A DNA stretch of 64,000 nucleotides. Source: Juglans regia. Its lineage: Eukaryota; Streptophyta; Magnoliopsida; Fagales; Juglandaceae. A program made the position numbers and the translations under genes. Positions within the stretch are counted from its first letter, which is position 1. Every line of letters begins with the position of its first letter. Below, piece by piece: positions 32,740-44,589 of this stretch. The notes under the pieces were generated by a model that saw only the letters and a program-made list of their open reading frames with translations, was not told the origin of the DNA and ran no database searches. The stretch covers positions 31,529,150 through 31,593,149 of the forward strand of contig NC_049910.1 in NCBI RefSeq assembly GCF_001411555.2, in the 5' to 3' direction.

Positions 32740-33560
32740 CTCTTCAAGATGGGGAGTAAATAGAATGAACTCTCATCTTGCTAATCAAAATAGTAAATTG
32801 TTGATTGCTCAAAGTTGTAGCAAGGACATCAGCAAGCTAATGATGTGAACCAATATGAAAAGTCTTGATAACGTCAAGCTCGATGTGTCTTGTACGCTCA
32901 TGAAACACGGGGTTGACATCAATTTGTAATTAAAGTAGTTGTATTATTACAAAACAAGGGAGCAATCTCAATATGAGAAACCCAAAAATCTGAGAGTAAA
33001 GTGAGAAGCCAAACAATTTTACAAGTAGATGCCATCGAGCGATATTTTGCCTTAGCCAAATAACATGCAGTCTATTGTTACTTAAATTTCCAAAAAACCA
33101 AAGAATTGCCAAGAAAAAAGAAATATCCATTTATGGGTTTACGGGTACTAGGGCAAGATGCCCAATTTGAATCTCTAAAAACTTTAATATGTAGAGGTTT
33201 GTTAACTCGAAAGAAAAGACCACGAGTAGAAGTACAATTTACATATAATAAAATTCAATATATTACTGTCAAGTGAGGCTGCCGAGGCTTTTCCATGTAT
33301 TGACTAAGCCTATGTACAGAATAAGGGAGATTAGGTCTGCATGTGAGATATAGAAGCCTACCAATGATGAGTCTTTAAAAAGCTATATATATGAAGGATC
33401 CTATAATAAAATTTGCCATCTTCTCGAGTAACTTTTAGTTGAGTAACTACCTTAGCACTAACAAAACCAGCATCTTGGAATATCACAAGACGATACTTTT
33501 ATTGGCATAAAGAAATACCTTGAGGAGACTGAGCGACTTTCCGACCATTAAGGAAGTATT
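32740..33560 (-). pseudogene. Ty1/copia RT-RNase H remnant
   Basis: Minus-strand reading gives GRLLYLTCRPNLPYSVHRLS and YMEKPRQPHL (33390-33260, RT tail). RNase H pieces follow: FRDSNWASCPSTRKPINGYFFFLGNSLVFWK and AKAKYRSMASTCKIVWLL (33175-33010). The final piece is HIGSHHQLADVLATTL near 32860-32810. All are diagnostic of copia polyproteins. Many stops and shifts; no LTRs found. Confidence 0.8.
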
Positions 33561-34990
33561 AAGTCTTAAGCTGCTCAAAATCCTTCGGTTTGAATTTCTA
33601 ATCCAACAAATGTTACTGGACTGTAAATTATTGCTGGCTAAGACTATTAATTATTAATCGATAAAGGGTCGAGTTATGGGTACGATTTACATGACCAGAT
33701 CATCATCTAGATAGAATATGATGGACCTGGTGAAGGGAGATAACCCCCTGATTAAGGCGTAATATTGGAGATATGCAAAGGCACATGATGAAGATATACA
33801 ATAATCACAAGCAAGATTTCTAAGCATTATTAAATTATATCTGGGGTTTATTTAATTGAACTAAACATATGTAATATAATATTAATAGGCATTGATGTTA
33901 TTCAGTTCAGATTGATCAATATGTGATTTATATATATACTTAAAAGATTCATCCAATATTGGTCATGTTATTCCTTTTTTTTTTTTAATGAGAAATCACT
34001 ATCATCTTAAATTATGGAAAGAAATGGAAGAGAGAGAGAGAGAGAGAGAGAATATGAAGATCATTGAGCGTACCCCATAGCTAAAGACATTAAATTTATT
34101 AGCCTGCAATTGATAGTGTAATGGGAACAAGAACAACCGATGCCAGCCTGAGATTAATGGACGGCCATGCTTGAAGACTGTTGACCTACTTTTCGAATCT
34201 ATATGGCCTCATGATCTGTAACATTTTACCTTTATCATCCAAATGAAAAATGGAGTAGATTCTGCAATAATTAGGGGTACGTTGCAACCCGCCCATGAGG
34301 AGGCAGATCGTCGATCCTTCCCCTCATCCGCCCCGGGAGGGGGGGGGGGACCCCTCATCCGCTCCGGCGCCCTTTGCAATAGTACACATGGTTAATTGGA
34401 TCTAAAAATTATTTTTGAATCTAAAAATAACCAAAAACACATTTTTAAACTCAAATTATTGCATAAATTAAATTGTAAATTTAAATTTTTAAATATGACA
34501 ATAATTTAAAAACTAATAACATAATTTTTAAATTTATTAATGCATATAATGTGTAAGTTAATGTAGCTAATGGGGTGATCTGACCAAGGTAATGCAAGAG
34601 TCTAATCATTTACATTGCTTAAGTGAGATCTTGTATTGTCTTGACTTTCTATATAAAAATCTCATTAAGCTACATTGTAACTTGTATAAAGTAGCGCCTT
34701 TCGTCTCGAAGTTGTAGTCAACGTTTTAAATTTCAAACAATGATCGAGCAGGGACCATATATTGTTTATTATAAGCGTAAAGAGGAAACATAAGTGGTTG
34801 GGAATTGGGATTCAAATCATGCATTTAAGAATATAGATAGATATATAGGCCTAAAAAATGGGATCGGAATGTATAAATCGTGCATTAATACTGCAAGAGT
34901 CCTGTCATCACAACATTTAAGAATGTCATTTGGGTAGCTTTGCAGTTGACAACTTAACGTAAATATCATATTAATTGCTGATTGATACTT
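33561..34990. other. Intergenic, no gene seen
   Basis: Holds the (GA)n tract and a GC-rich patch (34290-34375) with a G12 run and a repeated CCCCTCATCCG. Confidence 0.5.
34030..34051. repeat. (GA)n microsatellite
   Basis: About 11 GA units. Confidence 0.9.
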
Positions 34991-34999
34991 GAGGAAATT

Positions 35000-35006
35000 T
35001 TTATTA

Positions 35007-35088
<82 letters not shown>

Positions 35089-35095
35089 CATCATC
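35000..35095. repeat. (TTA)n microsatellite
   Basis: Roughly 29 TTA/ATT units with minor interruptions, ending in TCATCATCAT. Likely length-variable. Confidence 0.95.
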
Positions 35096-35443
35096 ATAAA
35101 GATACTAAATGAAATTGATTTTTGAAGAAAAAAACTTAGAAAGGAAAGGATAGTAAGTAATGTCTGGCTAGCTGAGAGTACAACATCTAAATTAATTAAG
35201 AGTACGTAGTAGGGTATTTATGTTGGTTTTATTAATATTGTTGTCATGTATTTTAATTAAAGATCTATTAGAATTGAAAATCTATAGCCTATGATGAGAA
35301 ATAATTCGACATTCAAATAATTGCTGCTGATTGCATTTTGTCCGTAAACTGATACACCGACCGGCTAATTCTTTTGTTATAATCATGCGCGCCTGAATGA
35401 ATTCTAATCACTGCATGCATGCATGTATTTGTGTACTTTCCTT

Positions 35444-35890
35444 GTAGTTAGGACTGTAATCAATCAGAGTTGAGTCGAATTTTTGGATTATTGAGTCGAA
35501 TTGGATCCAAATAATTTGAGTTACATACTAAATATTTAATTATAAAAGTAACTATGTTTATATTATTAAATTTAATACATATATAAGCGTGCGCACACAC
35601 ATAAGAATACTAATATGTAGAAATAAATTATACACACATATATATATTCAATGATTTATGAATGATCTTTAATCGAGTTGAACTAATGAGTTGAGTCAGA
35701 CATAAATAAATAGGTCTTAATGAGCATTAATTGAATTGAATCGAGTTTAATATAGTATGTATTATTTACTAATCGAGTAGATTTTTACTTTTACAATCGA
35801 GCTTTTATTTTTTCAAGTTGAGCTCAACTTTCGAGTTTAGTTGATCAAGTATCGGATTAGTAATTGTACGGACGGATTCATTTATAGCCC
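35444..35890. repeat. hAT-like non-autonomous repeat
   Basis: Begins TTAGGACTGTAATCAATC and ends GACGGATTCATTTATAGCCC. The ends are degenerate inverted repeats, and the right end is the complement of the 18-235 repeat's start. The interior is GAGTCGAAT/AATCGAGT-rich. No clear 8-bp target duplication. Confidence 0.5.
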
Positions 35891-36970
35891 ATAGTAGCAA
35901 ATGAGGTGTTGAAATGAGAAGTTTTTATTTCTACGGATGTTAGGTACCGCAGAAGGAAATAACAACGTCACAGTAAAATAGTGTATTTCTTATAATTTCT
36001 TTATAGTTTGTTATAGAATAGAAAGTAAGAGTAGTGCTACATGAATAATTTTATATACAATATTCATCAATTTTCTCATAATTTTCAACATATCAGACAC
36101 GTGGCAAATTAAACTTTTTTATACGTTTTTTTAAAAAATAAATATAAATAGAAATTACTATTAGAAGCATTTATTTTGTACACATTATGTGGCATTATGT
36201 AAATCACACATCTCTCTAAGTGAGTGTTGAAAACAATTAACTAGAAATAATCATGCAGTGAGTGCAAAGTGTACACTGCTATAGTGACTTCTCTCTAGCA
36301 TTACTCTTTTTTAAAATATAATTAACATTTCTTAGCAAATATATATTTCGAAGATGGGTTTTTTACTTTACGGTATGTGTATATATTTCATTCATAATAA
36401 TACGCATTAAAGTGCATTTAAAATGAGAATGTACGTATAATACTCTCTGTGACAAATTCATTGAATAAAATTTAATTTTATTTTCTTTAAAAAAGAAGTA
36501 TATATTAAAATCCTTCATTTCTTTGATAAGAATATTATGATGTGTCTGTTTTTAGAGAAGATAGATGGTACTACGTACGTACTCCTAATTTTATCAAATA
36601 TTTCGAAGATAAAACTGTAAATTAAACAACGTGGCAATTAAGTCACGTGCATGGCTTCCATGAAACCAACTCCTATCGAAAGAGTCCAAACCCAACTCCA
36701 GCCATGCACTTATCCCAAATGATTTTGAAACACCTCCTATCCAAATGAATATTCAGCACTGCCTAAGAAGAGAAATAAAAATGTATCGTGATATGTTTAT
36801 ATAAGTACAAGTCCATGTCAAGATGGGTAATTTTGACATTTTAAAAAATAAAAAATTTATGATTCAAAGTACAAAAGATGCGTTTACTAAAAAAAAATAT
36901 GGTGTGTGGTGTGTGGAGATGATGATTAGCAAAGCTCAAACCTAAAAGATGTGGGCTTTTATTTAGATTA
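35891..36970. other. AT-rich intergenic DNA
   Basis: No gene seen. Possible small MITE at about 36020-36300 (AGAGTAGTGCTACA left, AGCATTACTCTT right, loosely inverted). Confidence 0.45.
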
Positions 36971-37189
36971 AGGCCGGTCGGTTGTTTAGATTTTATTTTA
37001 ATTTATTTCATCTAATCATTACAATTTTTTCAAACTTTTAAATAAGATATGATAAACAATTTAACTTTTCAAATTTTAAAATAAAAATAATATTTAAAAA
37101 ATATATTTTAATAATATTTTATTTAACTTTTAAATCTCATCTCATCTTATCTCATCTCATTTCAACTCGTTGTCTAATCCTCTCCTAAA
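36971..37189. repeat. GATGAGATGA-family repeat, copy h
   Basis: AGGCCGGTCGGTTGTTTAGA at the left and CTCATCTCATCTTATCTCATCTCATTTCAACTC at the right, with the core ATAAGATATGATAAACAATTTAAC. Confidence 0.75.
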
Positions 37190-37487
37190 TCTAAAGTCAG
37201 CTGTTAGAAAAACGAAAAGAACAAAGAGTGGGCTGGCTGTATAGGATAAGATTAAATAAATTATACACATTATCAGCTTTCATAGAGTATGCATTATTTA
37301 AATACAAAATAGTCAATTAATAATTTTTTTTTAAAAAAAATCTTATATTTAGTTATTGCCCAAAAGGGAAAAAAAAATTTTGAAACATCAATCAATTTTT
37401 TTTGTTTGGTTTACGAGCCAGGAAGGTATGAATGTATTATTACAACATTTAATTCTACAAGCATTACCTACATATACTGTGAAATAT

Positions 37488-37893
37488 TGTTACGATCTCA
37501 CATTGATTAACTATGGGATTAGTTGATGGTTTATAAACCCCTAGACATCCTTTCTTTGTAAATTAGTTTTTAATAGTGAGCTCTACCTAGTGGATTCATA
37601 ACAAATGGTATCAGAACTACCCCACATTTAAGGTCATATTGCGACGGTTGTAATCATGCGATACAGGGGTGATGTCGGCATGACAGTGTTCGCCCGGAGT
37701 TAGGAAAAGACCTAGCCCACAGCCAGCCCGTGTGAGTGCCGGGACCGCCGTGGACGTCGGTTGTGGAGCATGATGGTTGTTACGATCCCACATCGACTAA
37801 GTATGAGATTGATTGATGGTTTATAAGTTCCTAGGTACCTTTTTCTTGTAAGTTAGTTTTTAAGGGTGAATTCTACATAGTGAGTTCATAACA
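37488..37893 (+). mobile_element. Intact TRIM retrotransposon, 406 bp
   Basis: Two 116-bp direct terminal repeats (37488-37603 and 37778-37893) start TGTTACGATC and end TCATAACA. Just inside the left repeat is TGGTATCAGAAC (37606), close to the plant initiator-Met tRNA primer site. The interior is only 174 bp with no coding capacity. AATAT at 37483-37487 and 37894-37898 is a perfect 5-bp target duplication. Movement must have used enzymes of another element. The LTRs differ at about a dozen positions or more, so insertion is not recent. It lies about 0.4 kb upstream of the TRM gene. Confidence 0.92.
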
Positions 37894-37898
37894 AATAT

Positions 37899-38300
37899 AA
37901 GGTGTTTTGCTCTTTCAATTTGCCAATATAATTTGAAATAAAAAAATATATTTTAAATTTTATGCTTAATAAATAGTAAATACCAATGATTTTAAAACTA
38001 CTCCCTTACAAAAAATTATAAAGGATTAATATTAATTAATTAAGAATAGAATAGACTGCTGACTGGGAGGGAGGTAGTTCCTCATCCGAGTTTACAGCAC
38101 AGGTTACCTACCTACCTTCCCTCCTTCATTTGCCTTTTTCGGCACTCAAACACGAGTACGGTAACGACACTCAGAATCTCTCAAAATTTTTCTTGTCCCA
38201 TAAAACCCAATATACAAAGCAAGGGCACCGTATACTATACACCGTATAGCCATACGACTGACTCTCTTTGCCTTGAGACATCAAAGCTGGTGCACTTGTA
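37899..38300 (+). promoter_or_regulatory. Upstream region of the TRM-like gene
   Basis: AT-rich to 38060, then mixed sequence with ACCTACCTACCTTCCCTCCTTC and CACCGTATACTATACACCGTATAG. The transcription start is not determinable. The TRIM ends at its left border. Confidence 0.4.
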
Positions 38301-38319
38301 CAAAGTCAATGCACCGACT

Positions 38320-38578
38320 GTTCTGCTCCTACTCTCCGGATCTCTGTCTCTCCAAGCTCACTTTCAGATGAGCTTTCGTTGAAACTGGTTCTGGGTCTTG
38401 ATCTGCTCTTCTCTCCTCTCCCCTTCTGACTTTTCTTTTTTTATGTATTCTCATTTGGGTTCTGCGTTTTCCAATGGGTTAATGCTGAGAAAGAACAAGT
38501 CAGGTAATTATGAATGTATTCTTTATCATGTAAATGATTATGATATGGAATACGGTTTTGTGTTGTGCTTGTTTTATG

Positions 38579-38628
<50 letters not shown>

Positions 38629-41600
38629 TTTGTTTTTCCTTTCAAATTCTGTCTTATGTAGTTGTTTTCTCATGACAGAACAGAATAATAAAATTGATCA
38701 ATGCCGGGAAAGAACAACCTAAGTACTCAGGTAAGTACTCTTCAAGTTTTAATGGGCACATGAAAGTTCTGCTTTCAATTTGTTTTAAGTCGACATACAT
38801 CTTCAATTATCATCATGTCATAATTCAGTTGCTTTATGTCAATTGTCACAGAGAGAGCTCATCCTTTCTATTTGTTTTTTCTTTTTGTATTATCACTTTT
38901 CAGCTAATGTTTTGTGTTCAAGGTCTTCACCTTAAAAAACTTCAATACAACCGCCCCCTCTCTCAAGGGATACAAGGTTGATTAGCTAGTTCAAAAACTA
39001 AGTTGGATGAGAAAATACCGACAGGAAAAAGATGGAACTTTATGTATTGGACATATCCAGTAGTTCATGTTTGAAATTTTCAGAAGGAGAATGATATATT
39101 CATTCTTTTTTAAGACATTGCTTTCGATTGTTTTGTCAGCACCTTATTATTTGTTCCTCTGTGTTTCTTACCAGAGCCGGACAAGTATATTTTTCTCTGT
39201 TACAGACAACCTTGAGCTGCAAACGTTTGGTCAGATTCCTTCAAACCAAGTAAGTATTCAATCGGTATTTTTTTGGATCCGTGAATATATTAGACTATTA
39301 GTTGCATATGACTCTGTCAATGTAATCTTCAGTTCCAGAATATGCCTCAAGACAGGCTGAGATCAGCGGTGTATAGATCATTTGTCACATGTGACGATCC
39401 AAAAGGAATTGTAGATTGTAAGACAATGAGAAAATCAAGGACAAGCAGTGAGAAAATAGAGCATAAGATCGAAAGCCGAAGATTACCAAAGAACTCAAAT
39501 ACGTCCATTTCACACAAGGCAGATAAAAAGGAGATGCTCTCCAAAGGGTTGACAGAAGAAGTTCCTAGTCCATCCTCCTTTCAAGTCATGGAAGTCTCCA
39601 GAGGAGCTCAGAAACTGAACCAGACGATTGACTCGTGGTCCAAAGGAGTGAGATATGATGGGCAATCTAAAGATATTGCAAAAGATTTGTTGAAAGAAGC
39701 TCTTGATCTGCAGGAGTCTCTAATCATGCTAGGAAAGTTGCAAGAAGCTTCAGATTATATGGGTCGATTGAAAAGGAAGAAGAATGAGAAGTCAGAAAGG
39801 AGAAGGATTGATGAAATGGGGATTAAGAGAACATATTCTAGTAAATTTGGGTATCACAAGCTCCCAGAGGGATTTCAAAATCCAAGAGTTTCAGTTGATG
39901 GCTCTTCAAGGAATCACAACATCGAGGAGCTTAAGAAAGTGATCAATGACAGCCTTGCTAGGCAGAATCTATTGCCAAACCCATCCTCTGAAGAAATGGG
40001 TTTTCTTACTCAAAGAGACTCGGACACGGCTTCAGAGATCCCTTCCACGAGCTCAAACAAGTCTTTGATGGTTCATTCAAGTGATTTTTGTTCTACCGAA
40101 TCCTCTCTTTCATCAACTGCTTCACAGAAGAAGTCAAAAACTCCAAATTTGATTGCCAAGCTTATGGGTCTAGAAGAGCTCCCTTCAAAGCCACGGCATG
40201 CCACTCTCCAAGAACATTTGGAGAGTGAAAGAATTTCAAGTCAGCGAAGGCTGCTTTTTGATATTGATATGCCGAATGGAAGCAAGCCCCAATCTATGGC
40301 ACAGCATGTGGATCCAGAGCTGAGGAAACTGGAGAAAATACTTGAAACCATGCAACTCAAAGGACTTCTGAAAAGCAAATCTGCCAAAGAGCTTAAGCCT
40401 TATTCCTACCATTCCAGTGATTTCCATTCCAGACACAGGTTGATTGATGAGATACCGCCTGTTGTTCTTATTAAACCTACGCGTGTCTCATGCCAGTTGG
40501 AGGAGCTCCACACACCAGTGCTGCAGGAAGAGGAATCTTTGAACACCAAAGCAATCCTCACAAAACCGAAAACAAAAGAAGAGCCTACTTCCAAAACTCG
40601 CAAAGGAGCTTTGAGTTCCAAGAAAGGCAAGATGGAAGCAGCAGAGACTCCAATAAAAATGATTAGCTTGGAAGAAGGAGCTAAACGACATAAAGAAGTA
40701 CTTATGAAAAGAGAAGAGAAAGAAGTCAAGTTTAGAGAAAAAGATTCAATTAAGCTGAAAGCTTCTGGTCTTGTAGATCGCACACGACAGAAAAAAGAAG
40801 CAATTGGCAAGAAAGCTGATATGCTTCAAAAAGTTGCTTCTGCCAGCAGGAAACCACCGGAGATGGAGAATGTGAGAGCTAAAATTGTCTCAAGATCTGA
40901 AGATCACGCCAAGGCGAACTCTATAAAGCCGAAAAAGGGATCAAACATTATAAATAACCAGACTCCCGGGCAGCCAAGTTCTACCCAAAGCACCATCTTG
41001 AGACGCGCCTCAAAAACAAAAACTTCAATTTCTAATTCTTCTGATCAGAAAAAGAATCAGATGAAGAAGACAACGCCTGTCAGGCAGCCTAAAGCAGCCA
41101 AATCAGTTGTGAGTCTTCCTTATAACAACTTAACTTGATTTGGCCTAATTGTCTCTTTGCAACTTTTGTTTTTTCTGTCAAACCAAGATTCTAGCTGTTA
41201 TTATCTTGAAAACCATTTAGGCGGTTTTAGAAGTATGAGAAATACAGTACTAAGTTTTGACATGAATGGAACTGTGAAAAAGAAGAATCTATGGTTTGTG
41301 AAAATTAATGCAGTCTTCTTCTTTGCAGATAGAGAATTCTAGTTCCAAAGAAGATGACAAGAGGATTGATCTTGGAAGTCAAAATTGCTCTCCACAGGTA
41401 AGAACCGACACTGCTCTGGGGGATCAACTTCCTATAGAGGTGGACAAAGATGCCTCTCACTGTCATTTTGGAGGTAAGATACTATACTTTGATTATGCTA
41501 TATGCACTGCAGTAAATGAGTGATACTGATAAAAAGGTGTGACTAGTTATAAATATTTGCATGTTTAAGGCATATCACATCTCTTGATCACAGACAGGGA

Positions 41601-43033
41601 TAGATACAATATGATGAAAAACAAAGATGTTTTTTTGTAGTTGTAATGGTAGTGACATCGCCTGCATGTAATAAAAACCAGATAAAATAAAAAGGCTAAG
41701 ATTTTAATATCGTGCAAGTGTTATGCTTCATTGAGCAACTCAATAGTTACTTTATGATGAAAAGTTCTACTCATAAGACCCTAATTTTTATGACTCGTAT
41801 TATACTGCTGGCATGGCAAGTAGTGGTTGGACATGTGTATCAATGCTTACCATGTCAATGGTGCTTTGTGGGTGTTAGGCTTGAGGTATTATGAGTATTG
41901 GGACTCAAATTCTCCTTATTAATGTTTTCTTTTCTTTTATTTTTTCTTCAACCCAACCAACCATCATTTATCAGCTCAAACTTAGGGTGAGAACACCACC
42001 ACAGTACAAATCAAGATAACAAAAAAGGAACCAAACACTACTCAAAACAAAACTCATTTACACCTCAAATATGGCATCTTCGCTCTATATGTCACCAAAG
42101 TTCTTTTCACGTCCCTCGGAATATCCTTCTGAGCCAAATATTCACGACTTATTCCTTTAGTACCAGATTTGGCATAGAAATCGGGACCTTGGCTAAAAGG
42201 CCCTGCTATCACCTTCATAGTCGTACAGACACCTATTAGCCATTCAAGTGTCTGCATCTTCTACCTCTATAGAACAGGAAAAGAGCACCAATATTGATTC
42301 AGTAATAGATATTTTCCCTTTTCTTTAGGCAAATAAAATTTATATACTTTCATGCGTCAATTTAGATGTTTCTGTAACCTTTTTTGTTTTAATTGCAGAG
42401 CATTGCAGTAATAGAGTAAGTTCTCTTTCTGATGTCACACCATTGAGCCCCAAACATGAAATGGATGATAAAATCGCCGAGGAAGCTTACCATCTCATCT
42501 TTCATACTAAAACAGATACCAAAAGTTTCAAAACTGGAACTAATCTCGAAGCTTTTCTCTTAAGCAGTCCATCATTTCTCAGTCGTGCAGTGGAGCTTTT
42601 TGATCTCAATGGTAGTAGTTCTACAAGTTTTGAAATATCAGGCAAAGATGGTTTGGAAGTAGCCAATGGGAGACTCACTTTAGGATGTGCAAATGAACTC
42701 ATTGAACGTAAAAGCCTTATAGTTTCACAGATAGCCCGTCCTCTGTTACTAACACCTGTGAGCAATGTGAGAGCATGCATCTCAATACACAAGTTGGTGG
42801 AGGAAGTTTGTAAGGGTGTTGAAAATCTGAGAAGCTACAGCAAGCTTGCTGGTGAGAATCTTTGTGTAGACAGTCTTGCAATGTTGGAGAGAGATATAAA
42901 CTGCAATGGAGTGGAAAATGCAATCTGGGTGGTGGGTTGGAGGCATGGGTTTTCTGATGATGATGCAGAGGAAGTTGTGAATGAGATAGAGAAGTTGGTT
43001 TTCAATGGGTTGATAGAGGAGGTCCTAACATAA
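38320..43033 (+). CDS. TRM-like (DUF4378) protein, 848 aa
   Basis: Coding exons are 39342-41108, 41330-41473 less one base (first base 41329) and 42399-43033, giving 849 codons with stop. Likely 5' UTR exons end at 38503, then 38679-38730 and 39206-39249. The start ATG (MPQDRLRSAVYRSFVTCDDP) lies nine bases after an AG acceptor. Residues 268-283 (PNLIAKLMGLEELPSK) are the LMGL motif of the TON1-recruiting-motif/LONGIFOLIA superfamily. The last ~170 residues form a DUF4378 domain ending EIEKLVFNGLIEEVL, the usual C-terminal TON1-binding position. The middle is Lys/Ser-rich and disordered. TRM proteins target TON1-PP2A complexes to cortical microtubules and affect cell shape. The donor at 41474, not 41398, keeps exon 3 in frame. 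Closest Arabidopsis member perhaps TRM21/22; uncertain. Confidence 0.85.
38578..38624. repeat. (CT)n microsatellite in 5' UTR intron
   Basis: About 23 CT units between the first two predicted UTR exons of the TRM-like gene. Confidence 0.95.
42054..42257 (-). other. Unrecognised protein-like ORF in TRM intron
   Basis: 67-codon frame on the minus strand inside the last intron of the TRM-like gene (MQTLEWLIGVCTTMKVIAGP, later DIPRDVKRTLVTYRAKMPYL). Codon use and GC are higher than in the surrounding intron, suggesting an inserted coding fragment. I do not recognise the family. Confidence 0.35.
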
Positions 43034-43494
43034 TTGGTGGTTTTGTATATTATACAGTTTTGTTTGGATACATAGGTTTGAGAGGTCAGCATAGCACTAC
43101 TGCTTTTTTTTTTTTTTCCCGGTATATATAATAATGGTGCAATGCTGATTACAAGACAGGAGAGCTGAAACTTTCATCTAGTTTCGAAAGGCTGGGATCA
43201 TTTCCATATGACATGTTTTTAAGCAGTCAAACGTATATCTCCTAGCATGTGAACTATAACTTCCACCACTTGCCCTACTTTAGAACCTGGGATTTCCCCT
43301 TTTTGGTGAGTTCAAATGACAAATGTATTTCCATTTAGATTTTCTCAAAATAAGTTAAGCAGACCAAATATTCAAGACGACCTAAAATGAAATTTTCTGG
43401 GTGCACTCGAGAACTAGAGACTCTATATGGATCATTATGGTTTTATGTGGAAAACTGTTCTAAGAATGAAGCAGGACTCTTACTTCAGTTTAGA

Positions 43495-43624
43495 AAAATC
43501 ACTCTTGTTTTTCTCAATTTATTGAAAAAATTAAATTATTTATTATATTTTATGTGAAAATTTAAAAAAATTATAATAATAAATTGAGATGAATTGAAGT
43601 GAATTTCAAATCCAAATGAGACAG
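43495..43624. repeat. GATGAGATGA-family repeat, copy i (partial)
   Basis: TTAAATTATTTATTATATTTTATGTGAAAATTTAAAAAAATTATAATAATAAATTGAGATGAATTG-type core and CAAATCCAAATGAGAC end. The left end is missing. Confidence 0.6.
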
Positions 43625-44117
43625 ACTGAAGTGAATCTTCTCAATAAGCCATTAAAGCTCAACATGTCATTGAGGATTATGTTTTCAGTGGGAAATCACA
43701 GCTGTTCAACATTCACCAATAGAATACTACGACGTGTTGTAATTGTTTATATACTAGAAACTACCTAAGTGAAAGTGACAAGCACAGAAGATAGACAGAT
43801 TCCTACCGCCTATGTGGAATATGATCATCATCAAAATGAACTTTTGACTTCGAAAATATGAAAGACACCAAAGAAAAAGGTGAAAAATAATTTTAAAAAA
43901 AAATACTACTAGTAAATGGAAATTAAACGCATAACAATTGAAATAGTTATAAACTAATTCTTTCTAGTTAAACTGCAGAGGTATATTTGGAGTGCAGAGA
44001 AGCTGCAATCATTGAGAGGATAAGGACTGTTTCAACTACCGGTCTATCATCGTATCGTACATAATCTGAGAGCGGAAGAAGAATCCAGAGCCACAATATA
44101 CTGTTGGTGCCTCGAGG

Positions 44118-44119
44118 AC

Positions 44120-44152
<33 letters not shown>

Positions 44153-44155
44153 AAC
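44118..44155. repeat. (CT)n(CA)n microsatellite
   Basis: About 12 CT units, then about 6 CA units, just past the 3' end of the dynein light chain gene. Confidence 0.95.
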
Positions 44156-44190
44156 AAAGATAATAAACATTTATGTATGTACATATAATT

Positions 44191-44589
44191 TTAAGAAGAG
44201 GCTCCCTTAAAGATAAGGAAATTGAGGGTCTCCAGTGCAAAATAGATGAAAGTCCCAGGTGTATGAGTGAAGAAACTTCCAAAATTCGAACCCACCACAC
44301 ATTGCCATCCACTCCCATACATCTTATCAAACTCCTGCAAACACAACCCATAAAAAAAAACACTAAGATTAAGCAACAATAGTGTAAACAATAGTGTATG
44401 AGTGATGAATAACTGGAACAGCTTTTGATCGAAACAAAGCAATAAACACACCTTCTTGACATGGGCAGCAATTGAGATGCAATCGAACACATCATAGAGA
44501 TCAAGGGCCTGAGAAGCACAAGCCATGGCTTGAATCTGCATATTCTCTGCCATGTCTGTTTCCTTTATCCTAGCTTTTCCTTCCAACAT
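44191..44589 (-). CDS. Dynein light chain, LC8 type, 93 aa
   Basis: Minus strand, exon 1 44589-44452 (46 codons) and exon 2 44334-44191 (47 codons plus TAA). The intron is 117 bp with GTGTGT and TTGCAG borders, phase 0. The product starts MLEGKARIKETDM, has ASQALDLYDVFDC and ISIAAHVKK, then EFDKMYGSGWQCVVG, FGSFFTH and TFIYFALETLNFLIFKG. These are the helix pair and the beta-strands that form the LC8 dimer and its ligand groove. Length fits the family. Flowering plants lack dynein heavy chains, so LC8 proteins serve as dimerising hubs, e.g. at nuclear pores. The intron is a multiple of three and has no stop, so a retained intron would still give a 132-aa product. It is convergent with the TRM-like gene. 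Confidence 0.92.
   Translation of the reverse strand: MLEGKARIKETDMAENMQIQAMACASQALDLYDVFDCISIAAHVKKVCLLLCFDQKLFQLFITHTLLFTLLLLNLSVFFYGLCLQEFDKMYGSGWQCVVGSNFGSFFTHTPGTFIYFALETLNFLIFKGASS

Larger units (their letters stand above)
43034..44190. other. TRM 3' UTR and convergent intergenic region
   Basis: Holds the 3' end of the TRM-like transcript, a partial GATGAGATGA-family copy (about 43495-43624) and a CT/CA microsatellite. No other gene seen. Confidence 0.5.
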
